Of a DNA stretch of 64,000 nt, positions 10,209 through 17,668 are shown in pieces. Positions within the stretch are counted from its first letter, which is position 1; each line of letters starts with the position of its first letter. The notes under the pieces were generated by a model. The model saw nothing but the letters and a program-made list of their open reading frames with translations, ran no database searches and was not told where the DNA came from. Made by a program: the position numbers and the translations under genes. The stretch is from Bacteroidia bacterium. GTDB taxonomy: Bacteria > Bacteroidota > Bacteroidia > Bacteroidales > GWA2-32-17. The stretch spans positions 1 to 64,000 of the forward strand of contig JACREQ010000058.1 of the NCBI GenBank assembly GCA_016218155.1, given 5' to 3'.

Positions 10209-11489
10209 TTATTTATACCCGTATTTCCCTTTCCACCTTTGAGCAAGAAAAGCTAAAATTTCTTTTTCTTTAGCTGTTGTTTGTGGGTTGTATAAGCAGG
10301 TTCCGGAAATTTTATCCGGTAGAAATTCCAAATCAACAAAATTATTTTCGAAGCTATGAGCATATTTATATTCTTTACCATAGCCAATATTTTTCATTAG
10401 CTTTGTTGGTGCATTACGCAAGTGAAGTGGGACTGGCAAATCCCCAGTTTTCTCAACTAATGCTAATGCAGCGTCAATAGCAGAATACGTTGAGTTGCTT
10501 TTTGGTGAGGTTGCAAGATATACAGCCACTTCAGAAAGTATAATTCTTGATTCTGGCATTCCTATCATACTTACTGCTTCAAAACAATTTGTTGCTAACA
10601 AAAGTGCATTTGGATTTGCAATTCCAATATCCTCAGAAGCCAGAATTATCATTCTTCGTGCAATAAATTTAATGTCCTCGCCACCGGCAAGCATTCGTGC
10701 GAGATAATATACTGCAGCATTGGGATCGCTTCCACGTATTGATTTAATAAATGCAGAAATTATATCATAATGTTGTTCTCCGCCTTTATCATAGATTGCA
10801 ATATTCTGTTGAAGTACATCTACTACATTTTTGTTATTTATTATAACAACATCCTTTTCAAATGCATTTGAAACTAAATCGATAATATTTAATAATTTTC
10901 TTGCATCACCACCTGAAAATCTTAGAAGTGCCTCGGTTTCTTCTAAATTTATTTTTTGTTTTTTTAGTACTGAATCATTTTCTATGGCTCTTTTTGCAAG
11001 ATTAAGCAAGTCTTCTTCTTCTAATGATTTTAAAATATAAACCTGACAGCGTGATAATAATGGAGTAATTACTTCGAATGATGGATTTTCTGTTGTCGCG
11101 CCAATAAGTACAACTGTTCCTTTTTCTACAGCACCAAGTAACGAATCCTGCTGTGATTTACTGAATCTGTGAATTTCATCAATAAATAGGATAGGAGCTG
11201 GGCTATCAAAAAAATGCTTTGATTTTGCTTTCTCAATTACTTCACGAACATCTTTTACTCCCGAATTTATTGCACTTAAACTAAAAAAAGGACGATTTAA
11301 AATATTTGAAATAATATTTGCCAGAGTAGTTTTTCCAACACCGGGAGGTCCCCAGAATATCATTGAATGAATATTCCCGCTTTCTACCATTTTGCGTAAA
11401 ACAGCATTCTCTCCAATTAAATGTTTTTGACCTATGTATGAGTCAAAATTAATTGGCCGCATTCGCTCTGCTAGTGGCTTGTTTGACAT
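10209..11489 (-). CDS. rarA: Replication-associated recombination protein A (RarA/MgsA)
   Basis: RarA is a clamp-loader-related AAA+ ATPase that acts at stalled replication forks. The 426-aa protein has Walker A GPPGVGKT at residues 47-54, Walker B with DEIHRF, a sensor-1 GATTENPSF and the C-terminal MgsA tetramerisation region with the conserved LPVPLHLRNAPTKLMK stretch. Length matches the family. It is transcribed alone and is separated from the acyltransferase gene by 115 bp. A convergent T9SS gene and an extragenic repeat lie downstream. Confidence 0.96.
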   Translation of the reverse strand: MSNKPLAERMRPINFDSYIGQKHLIGENAVLRKMVESGNIHSMIFWGPPGVGKTTLANIISNILNRPFFSLSAINSGVKDVREVIEKAKSKHFFDSPAPILFIDEIHRFSKSQQDSLLGAVEKGTVVLIGATTENPSFEVITPLLSRCQVYILKSLEEEDLLNLAKRAIENDSVLKKQKINLEETEALLRFSGGDARKLLNIIDLVSNAFEKDVVIINNKNVVDVLQQNIAIYDKGGEQHYDIISAFIKSIRGSDPNAAVYYLARMLAGGEDIKFIARRMIILASEDIGIANPNALLLATNCFEAVSMIGMPESRIILSEVAVYLATSPKSNSTYSAIDAALALVEKTGDLPVPLHLRNAPTKLMKNIGYGKEYKYAHSFENNFVDLEFLPDKISGTCLYNPQTTAKEKEILAFLAQRWKGKYGYK

Positions 11490-11604
11490 ATATTCAATTA
11501 CTGATGTTCTGATAACGAATTATGAATGTAAAATTACGAATATTATAATTATGGATTACAAATTATTAATTCTTTGAAAATATCAATTGATTTGTTATTC
11601 GTAA

Positions 11605-12477
11605 TTAGATTTTAGGTTTAATTTTCCACCTTCGATGTGACCATAACCAATCTTCTGGCTTTTTGCGAATTACTGCTTCCAGCTTTTGCATGTAAACTCG
11701 AGTGATTTCTCCATTTTTTTCATTAAGTGGTTCATCAGTAATTTTTGAAAGTTCAACTGTGTAATGACCACGTTTAATTCTTTGAATGTCCAGAAAAACA
11801 ACAGGCAGATTATATAGTTTTGCATAGTTTTCTGGTCCATGTAAGCATGCTGTTTTTTGATTTAGAAAATCAAGCCAATATGCTTTATTTGCGTTTGACG
11901 GACTTTGATCGCCAACCATTGCAAAGAATGCTGGTTTATTCTTATAGCTTTCAAATGATATAGCAGTTACATAAATTGAACAAAGGTGCATTCCATTTCT
12001 TCCTCTGTTTCTTTTCATGTATTGGTCAATATGTTTGTTAGATAATGGTTTGTAAAAGCCAACCGGACTATGTTTTAGATACATACTTGATGCAAGAGCA
12101 GCCCACTCCCAATTGGCATAATGCCCGGTAACTCCAATTACTCCGCGATTTGATTTATAAAGCAAGTCTAAAAATTCCGGATTTAAAACAACTAACCTTT
12201 GTTTAATTTGTTTTTTAGACATTGTAAAACTCTTAATAGACTCAACTGCTAAATCAGAAATATTAAGGTAAACTTTTTTTATGATTTTCTTTTTTTCTTT
12301 TTCAGTTAACCCTTGAAAAGAATTTGAAAGATTTTGATAAATTACTTTATATCTGTATTTAAATACTGAACCAATTAGGAATGCTAAAAATGAAGAAAAT
12401 AAATACAAAACAAAGAAAGGTGTAATGGCAAAAACCAGAACGAAAAAAAGGAATATTATATAAATTATGAAGTTCAT
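11605..12477 (-). CDS. Lysophospholipid/lipid A acyltransferase family protein (LpxL-like)
   Basis: This 290-aa membrane-anchored acyltransferase belongs to the LpxL/HtrB family, which adds secondary acyl chains to lipid A or a related lipid. Residues 3-40 are strongly hydrophobic and include the N-terminal membrane anchor. The catalytic HX4E motif is H119-Y-A-N-W-E124. The protein ends with the WLWSHRRWK motif seen near the C-terminus of Bacteroidota members. It stands between rarA and the TerC gene on the same strand with no tight coupling. The exact acceptor lipid is not deducible. Confidence 0.9.
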   Translation of the reverse strand: MNFIIYIIFLFFVLVFAITPFFVLYLFSSFLAFLIGSVFKYRYKVIYQNLSNSFQGLTEKEKKKIIKKVYLNISDLAVESIKSFTMSKKQIKQRLVVLNPEFLDLLYKSNRGVIGVTGHYANWEWAALASSMYLKHSPVGFYKPLSNKHIDQYMKRNRGRNGMHLCSIYVTAISFESYKNKPAFFAMVGDQSPSNANKAYWLDFLNQKTACLHGPENYAKLYNLPVVFLDIQRIKRGHYTVELSKITDEPLNEKNGEITRVYMQKLEAVIRKKPEDWLWSHRRWKIKPKI

Positions 12478-12529
12478 TTATACAAAGGTAATAAATAAGA
12501 GATTTTAAAATCTAAAGACAAGTAAAATC

Positions 12530-13594
12530 TTATTCCAAATGAATTTCTTCTGATTTCTTTGGAGGAAAAATTACAGATGCTAAAATGCTAATTACTAAAA
12601 TTCCTAATACTACATATAAAGAATGTTCTGTAGTAAACCCAATTTCTTTAAGCCATGAATGAAGAAACATTTTTGTTCCAATAAAAGCTAGTAAAAATGA
12701 CAATCCGGTTTTTAAATAATGAAATAGGTTAATTACATGTACTACCAGAAAAAACAGTGATCTTAATCCTAAGATTGCGAATATGTTTGAAAAGAAAACA
12801 ATATATGGGTCTTTTGTTATAGAGAAAATTGCAGGAACAGAATCAACGGCAAAAATAACATCAGAAAATTCAATAACTAATAAAACAAGAAACAATGGAG
12901 TCATTTGTAAAACTTTTTTTCTTCTGATGAAGAAATTCTGTCCTACATATCTTGGAAATACATTAAAATATTTTGAAGCAAATCTTACAACAGGGTGTTT
13001 CTCTGTATCTATTTTCTCTTCTTTGTTGCGGTTTAAAAACATTTTAACTGCTGTGAATATTAATAATCCACCAAAAATATAAAGTGTCCAGTTAAATTTT
13101 TGAATTAATGCAGCACTTAGAAAAATAAATAAGAAGCGCATAACAATGGCACCAAGAATTCCCCAGAATAAAACTCGTTTATAGAATTTTTCTTTAACAG
13201 AGAATGAATAAAAAATCATAACCATAACAAAAACATTATCAATCGATAACGCATATTCAATAAGGTAGCCGGTTATATATTCAAGAGATAAATTATTATT
13301 ATAAATGGATAAACTTTCTGCGAAGTTACCTGCAACTAATGTTATAGGATGCGAGTTTTGTATTACCTTTTGTTGCAGTTCATCATAGTTGTCAATTCCA
13401 TGAATTACATGTCCGTAATATCTTAATGTAATCCAAAATATTAGTGACAGGCTTATCCAAACAACGCTCCATAAAGAAGCTTCTTTAAAAGATACAACAT
13501 GGCTTTTTCTGCCAATCAAACCTAAATCAGCATATAGGATTAGTATAATAAATAATATAAATCCAGAGAAGAAAAGTATTTCGTTATAATTCAT
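12530..13594 (-). CDS. TerC/Alx-family integral membrane protein
   Basis: This 354-aa protein has about nine membrane segments and the TerC-family hallmarks: an acidic residue in the IEYALSIDNVFVM segment and a second one in LLVIEFSDVIFAVDSVPAIF. Members such as Alx and MeeF export metal ions, mainly manganese, and some were named for tellurite resistance. A ~70-residue loop between the first membrane segments is typical of the long Alx subgroup. No other ter genes are nearby, so manganese homeostasis is more likely than tellurite resistance. That assignment is inferred from family knowledge. Confidence 0.92.
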   Translation of the reverse strand: MNYNEILFFSGFILFIILILYADLGLIGRKSHVVSFKEASLWSVVWISLSLIFWITLRYYGHVIHGIDNYDELQQKVIQNSHPITLVAGNFAESLSIYNNNLSLEYITGYLIEYALSIDNVFVMVMIFYSFSVKEKFYKRVLFWGILGAIVMRFLFIFLSAALIQKFNWTLYIFGGLLIFTAVKMFLNRNKEEKIDTEKHPVVRFASKYFNVFPRYVGQNFFIRRKKVLQMTPLFLVLLVIEFSDVIFAVDSVPAIFSITKDPYIVFFSNIFAILGLRSLFFLVVHVINLFHYLKTGLSFLLAFIGTKMFLHSWLKEIGFTTEHSLYVVLGILVISILASVIFPPKKSEEIHLE

Positions 13595-13650
13595 ATTACA
13601 AAATTGATTATTTAAAACGATTTTTTAAAACGATTTAAATATTATTAATA

Positions 13651-13673
13651 AAAAAAGCTGCCGAAGCAGCTTT
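13651..13673 (-). terminator. UUCG-loop terminator of the kor operon
   Basis: On the minus strand the sequence reads GCTGC-TTCG-GCAGC followed by a T-run (arms 13657-13661 and 13666-13670, extended by A/T pairs). The loop is the very stable C(UUCG)G tetraloop. It follows the korC stop codon directly. Confidence 0.85.
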
Positions 13674-13676
13674 ATT

Positions 13677-14219
13677 TTATTTTTGTTTAATAATTTCCAT
13701 GCCCCGCATAACTCCATTTTTATTCTCTGGAATTAGTCCGTGGTGTCTTTTTGGTAGTGATTTTTCTAATCCTTTTACAATATTTTCAACTAAAATTACT
13801 GGTTTAATCTTTAAATAACCACCAAGCACTATCATATTGAATATTTTCACATTTCCCATTCGATTTGCTTCGTCAGTTGCATCTATTGAATAAATTGTAA
13901 TGTCTTTTCTGGTTGGATGACGAGTAATTCCATTAGGATCATATACTAATATACCACCAGGTTTAACAGTTTTTTCAAATTTATCCATTGATTGTTGATT
14001 TAGTATGATAGCTGTATCAAACTCATTAACAATCGGGGAACTTATCATTTCATTACTTAGAATAACTGTAACATTAGCAGTTCCTCCACGCATTTCTGGT
14101 CCGTATGAAGGCATCCAGCTAACTTCTTGATTTTGCATAATACCTGAATATGCAAGAATTTTACCCATTGAAAGCACACCCTGTCCTCCAAATCCGGCTA
14201 TAATAATTTCTTCTGTCAT
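13677..14219 (-). CDS. korC: 2-oxoacid:ferredoxin oxidoreductase, gamma subunit
   Basis: This 180-aa protein is the gamma subunit of a four-subunit 2-oxoacid:ferredoxin oxidoreductase. The N-terminal GFGGQGVLSMGKIL motif and WMPSYGPEMRGG segment are diagnostic. It helps form the CoA-dependent active complex that converts a 2-oxoacid and CoA to acyl-CoA and CO2 while reducing ferredoxin in the cytoplasm. It is the last gene of korDABC, 21 bp after korB, and a UUCG terminator follows at once. The substrate may be 2-oxoglutarate or branched-chain 2-oxoacids, since kor and vor types are hard to separate by eye. Confidence 0.93.
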   Translation of the reverse strand: MTEEIIIAGFGGQGVLSMGKILAYSGIMQNQEVSWMPSYGPEMRGGTANVTVILSNEMISSPIVNEFDTAIILNQQSMDKFEKTVKPGGILVYDPNGITRHPTRKDITIYSIDATDEANRMGNVKIFNMIVLGGYLKIKPVILVENIVKGLEKSLPKRHHGLIPENKNGVMRGMEIIKQK

Positions 14220-14240
14220 GATTCTTTTTGTTTAATGTTA

Positions 14241-15017
14241 CTAAACTTTTTCTAACTGAGGAACTTTAATGTCACCTAAAGGGTAGAATGGGAACATATT
14301 ATCTTCCATCCATTTATTAGATTGGTTTGGAGTCATTTTCCATCCCGAATTACAATTTGAAACTATTTCAACAAAAGAAATTCCTTTTTTTAGTTTTTGG
14401 TATTCAAATGCATTTCTTAAAGCTTTTTTAGTTTTACGAACCGCATTTGGCGTATGAACAGCCTGACGAGTTGCATAATATACACCTGGTAATTGTGCTA
14501 AAAGTTCAGTGATTTTTAATGGATTTCCCATTATTTCTGTATTACGACCAAAAGGGCATGTTGATGCTCTCATTCCGGGAAGTGTTGTTGGAGCCATTTG
14601 TCCTCCAGTCATTCCATAAATACCATTATTTATGAAAATCATAGTAAAGTTTTCACCTCGGTTACAAGCATGAATTGTTTCAGCTGTGCCAATTGCTGCT
14701 AAATCACCATCACCTTGATAAGTAAAAACAAATTTATCAGGCATTAATCTTTTTACAGCAGTTGCAAGTGCCGGTGCACGACCATGAGCTGCTTGTTGCA
14801 TATCAATATCTAAAAATTCATACGCTAATACAGAGCAACCAACAGGAGCAATACCAACAGTATCAGAATAAATATTCATTTCTTCCAACACTTCTAGCAA
14901 CATACGATGTGCAGTACCGTGTCCGCAGCCAGGACAGTACGAAAGAGGCTTTTCTGTAAAAAGTTTCGTTTTCTTGTAAACGATGTTTTCTGGTTTTATA
15001 ATATCTTTAATATCCAT
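14241..15017 (-). CDS. korB: 2-oxoacid:ferredoxin oxidoreductase, beta (TPP-binding) subunit
   Basis: This 258-aa subunit binds thiamine pyrophosphate. Near residue 30 the segment YCPGCGHGTAHR supplies family cysteines. The TPP motif runs from GDGDLAAIGTAETIHA (starting near residue 100) to NNGIYGMTGGQ. Length fits the short KorB family. It starts 4 bp after korA, which suggests translational coupling, and precedes korC. Together with KorA it carries out oxidative decarboxylation using low-potential ferredoxin, as expected in an anaerobe or microaerobe with a reductive or branched TCA cycle. Confidence 0.95.
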   Translation of the reverse strand: MDIKDIIKPENIVYKKTKLFTEKPLSYCPGCGHGTAHRMLLEVLEEMNIYSDTVGIAPVGCSVLAYEFLDIDMQQAAHGRAPALATAVKRLMPDKFVFTYQGDGDLAAIGTAETIHACNRGENFTMIFINNGIYGMTGGQMAPTTLPGMRASTCPFGRNTEIMGNPLKITELLAQLPGVYYATRQAVHTPNAVRKTKKALRNAFEYQKLKKGISFVEIVSNCNSGWKMTPNQSNKWMEDNMFPFYPLGDIKVPQLEKV

Positions 15018-15021
15018 ATGT

Positions 15022-16104
15022 TTATCCTCCTAAATAAGTAGATTTTAATGCTTCAAATACTTCACCCGGTGAATGAATAACGCCACCAGTTCTTCCAAAA
15101 TGATTTACCGGAACTTTGCATTCAACAGCAAGTTTAATGTCTTCAATCATTTGACCAAGGCTCATCTCTACAGATAAGATACCTTTTATTTGTGAGCTTA
15201 GTTTTTTTAATTCTTCTGATGGGAATGGAAATAAAGTGATAGGACGGAAAAGTCCAACTTTTATTCCTTGTGCACGAGCCATATCAACAGCTTTTTGACA
15301 AATACGTGCACTTGAACCATAAGCTACAAAAAGATATTCTGCATCATCGCATTGTATTTTTTCAAATTTAACATCTTCTTGTTGCATTCTTTTATATTTA
15401 TCTCTGAGTTTGAAAACATGTTGTTCCTGCTCATGAGAATCTAAAAGAAGAGATGTTATAATATTACGTTCGCGGTTGGCTTTTTTTCCAACTGTAGCCC
15501 ATGGACATTGTTTTTCAATTTCCTCAGGTGTACGTCTAGGAATAGGATCAAAAAGCACAACTTTTTCCATCATCTGACCAATAGCACCATCACTTAAAAT
15601 CATAACAGGGTTACGATATTTAAAAGCCATATCGAATCCGATTTTTACAAAATCGCACATTTCCTGAACTGAAGAGGGTGCAAGTACATACATTCTGTAA
15701 TCGCCATGACCACCACCTTTAGTAGCTTGAAAATAATCTGATTGAGAAGGCTGAATAGTTCCTAAACCGGGACCACCTCTAACTACATTTACAATTACAG
15801 CAGGTAATTCAGCACCTGCCAGATATGAAATGCCTTCCATTTTTAAACTAATACCGGGACTAGAAGATGATGTCATTACCATTCTTCCGCAAGATGCTCC
15901 ACCATATACCATATTTATAGCAGCAACTTCACTTTCTGCTTGTAACACAACCATACCTGTTGTTTCGTAAGGTTTTTCGGTCATTAAATATTCCATAATT
16001 TCCGATTGTGGAGTTATAGGATAACCGAAATAACCATCGGCACCAGCTCTAATAGCAGCTTCGGCTACTGCCTCATTGCCTTTCATTAATTTTAATTCGC
16101 CCAT
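15022..16104 (-). CDS. korA: 2-oxoacid:ferredoxin oxidoreductase, alpha subunit
   Basis: This 360-aa alpha subunit contains the pyrimidine-binding domain (GYFGYPITPQSEIMEYL at about residues 25-41) and the C-terminal domain II/III (LFRPITLFPFP). It is often annotated VorB or KorA in Bacteroidota. It lies 25 bp after the ferredoxin gene korD and 4 bp before korB. Unlike longer KorA proteins it lacks a fused gamma domain, which is instead encoded by korC. Substrate preference (2-oxoglutarate or 3-methyl-2-oxobutanoate) is not settled by sequence alone. Confidence 0.95.
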   Translation of the reverse strand: MGELKLMKGNEAVAEAAIRAGADGYFGYPITPQSEIMEYLMTEKPYETTGMVVLQAESEVAAINMVYGGASCGRMVMTSSSSPGISLKMEGISYLAGAELPAVIVNVVRGGPGLGTIQPSQSDYFQATKGGGHGDYRMYVLAPSSVQEMCDFVKIGFDMAFKYRNPVMILSDGAIGQMMEKVVLFDPIPRRTPEEIEKQCPWATVGKKANRERNIITSLLLDSHEQEQHVFKLRDKYKRMQQEDVKFEKIQCDDAEYLFVAYGSSARICQKAVDMARAQGIKVGLFRPITLFPFPSEELKKLSSQIKGILSVEMSLGQMIEDIKLAVECKVPVNHFGRTGGVIHSPGEVFEALKSTYLGG

Positions 16105-16129
16105 TGCTTTCTTTTTTTTCGATTAATTT

Positions 16130-16360
16130 TTAAGCTTCAACTTTTGTGCGATAAACTGTTATTACTCCGTCCGGACATACAATAGCACAGTTTATACAAC
16201 CTGTGCAAGCATCAGGTTTTTCCATATAAGCATATTGATACCCTTTGCCATTTACTTCTTTTGCAAGTAGTATAACCTCCTGTGGACATGCAGGAATACA
16301 AACGCTACAGCCTTTGCATTTTTCAATGTCAACTACTATTGCTCCTTTCACTTTTGCCAT
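16130..16360 (-). CDS. korD: 2-oxoacid:ferredoxin oxidoreductase, delta subunit (2x[4Fe-4S] ferredoxin)
   Basis: This 76-aa ferredoxin-like subunit has two complete CxxCxxCxxxCP motifs: Cys 15, 18, 21 and 25, and Cys 52, 55, 58 and 62. It passes electrons from the TPP site to free ferredoxin. It is the first gene of the korDABC operon and is preceded by a good house-keeping promoter. Size and gene order match Bacteroidota and archaeal four-subunit enzymes. Confidence 0.95.
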   Translation of the reverse strand: MAKVKGAIVVDIEKCKGCSVCIPACPQEVILLAKEVNGKGYQYAYMEKPDACTGCINCAIVCPDGVITVYRTKVEA

Positions 16361-16398
16361 ATTCTTATTCTTATTGAATATTATGATTTAATTTTCCT

Positions 16399-16428
16399 CA
16401 AAATTAATATTTCGCTTTAAAAGGCAAA
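16399..16428 (-). promoter_or_regulatory. House-keeping promoter of the korDABC operon
   Basis: On the minus strand TTTG (16425-16428) is followed after 18 nt by TAATTTTG (16399-16406), matching TTTG-N19-TAnnTTTG. Transcription would begin near 16392, about 32 nt before the korD start. Confidence 0.6.
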
Positions 16429-16537
16429 TATGTTTAATGACAGTGTTTATAAAAAAATATTATACAGATAGATTCTAAATAACATATTAATTGAAAGTGT
16501 CTAAAATACTTAAAGTTGAAAGTTGAAAACGAAAAAT

Positions 16538-17653
16538 TTAATAGTTGTCGGCGATTGAGTTAAGAAATTTCCACCATTCAATTTTGCCTTCTTTTTTCCC
16601 CATTCTAACTATAATAAGATTTTTTGAAGGGCATACATAAATAAACTGTCCGAGGAATCCCTGAGCCAAGTAATTTCCTTTTTTATTTGTTATCCACCAT
16701 TGGTATTGATAGTACCATTTGCTTCCGTTTGTAGTATCGATTTTTGTAGATTCATATATCCAATTTTCAGGTACAATTTGCTTTCCATTCCAGTTGCCTT
16801 TATTTAAATACAATCTGCCGATTTTAGCAAAATCGTTTGCTCGTGCATTTATGCAACAAAATGTTTTTTCTAAACCGTTGTTATTTTTATCGATGCTCCA
16901 ACTTCCATCATATTCCATTCCCAATGGTTTCCATAGTTTTTCCTGAAAGTATTCCGTTACAGTTTTTGTTTTCAGCGACCTTTCTAAAATTAATCCAAGT
17001 AATTGTGCATTACCGCTTTTATATTCAAATTTTTTACCTGGTTCGGATTCCATTCGCATATGGGAAATAGCTCTTCTTAGATTTCTTCCATAATAAAAAA
17101 TTGCAGCATCGCTTACCGGGTTAAAATAGCTTTCATTAAATTTTATTCCTGATGTCATTTGTAATAAATGCTTTATCGTAACATTATCCAGATTTTTATT
17201 TTTTAATTCTGGTATGTAATTTATTATAGGTTCATCAATAGATTTTATAAAACCTTCTTTAATTGCACAACCTATTAAAATTGAAGTTATTGATTTTGCT
17301 ATTGAAAAGGAAGTTGTTATTGATGATTTATTATAACCATTAAAATACTTTTCATATTTTATTGTATCGTTTTGAATAATTAGAAAAGCTACCGTTTTAT
17401 TGGCTTCCAGATATTTGTCAAATGAAATATTATTTTCATTAGCTATTGTTATTAAATCTGGTACTTTTTCATTTTTTGAATTTGGAAAATAAAAAATTAC
17501 AGAATCATTTTTTAATTCCCGTGAAGGGAATTTCTTATAATCCTTTATATCTGCGAAATTGTAAAAAATAAAGCGACTTACCTGACAGGAACTAAATATA
17601 AATAATAGTAATGTACAATATGTTATAACAAAGTAAATATGCCTTTTTGTCAT
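16538..17653 (-). CDS. Lipoprotein serine hydrolase (class C beta-lactamase/EstB-like)
   Basis: This 371-aa protein belongs to the penicillin-binding-protein-like serine hydrolase family. A lipoprotein signal ends at Cys23 (IFSSC). The nucleophile motif SxxK is S117-I-A-K120, and a Tyr lies in the EYKSGNAQLLG segment at the second motif. The fold is shared by esterases, D-aminopeptidases, 6-aminohexanoate-dimer hydrolases and class C beta-lactamases. Nothing here argues specifically for antibiotic resistance. It ends 31 bp before the histidine kinase start region on the same strand order (kinase gene upstream), so weak cotranscription is possible. Confidence 0.88.
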   Translation of the reverse strand: MTKRHIYFVITYCTLLLFIFSSCQVSRFIFYNFADIKDYKKFPSRELKNDSVIFYFPNSKNEKVPDLITIANENNISFDKYLEANKTVAFLIIQNDTIKYEKYFNGYNKSSITTSFSIAKSITSILIGCAIKEGFIKSIDEPIINYIPELKNKNLDNVTIKHLLQMTSGIKFNESYFNPVSDAAIFYYGRNLRRAISHMRMESEPGKKFEYKSGNAQLLGLILERSLKTKTVTEYFQEKLWKPLGMEYDGSWSIDKNNNGLEKTFCCINARANDFAKIGRLYLNKGNWNGKQIVPENWIYESTKIDTTNGSKWYYQYQWWITNKKGNYLAQGFLGQFIYVCPSKNLIIVRMGKKEGKIEWWKFLNSIADNY

Positions 17654-17668
17654 TAAATAAAGATTTAA

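Noticed and set aside
11533-11605. 10-bp inverted repeat ATTACGAATA/TATTCGTAAT
   Set aside because: The arms are 53 nt apart in very AT-rich sequence. A chance match or a simple low-complexity echo is likely.
12530-13594. Tellurite resistance operon
   Set aside because: Only a lone TerC-family gene is present. The other ter genes are absent.
16538-17653. Beta-lactamase resistance gene
   Set aside because: The serine hydrolase has only the shared SxxK and Tyr motifs of the wide family, with no resistance context.
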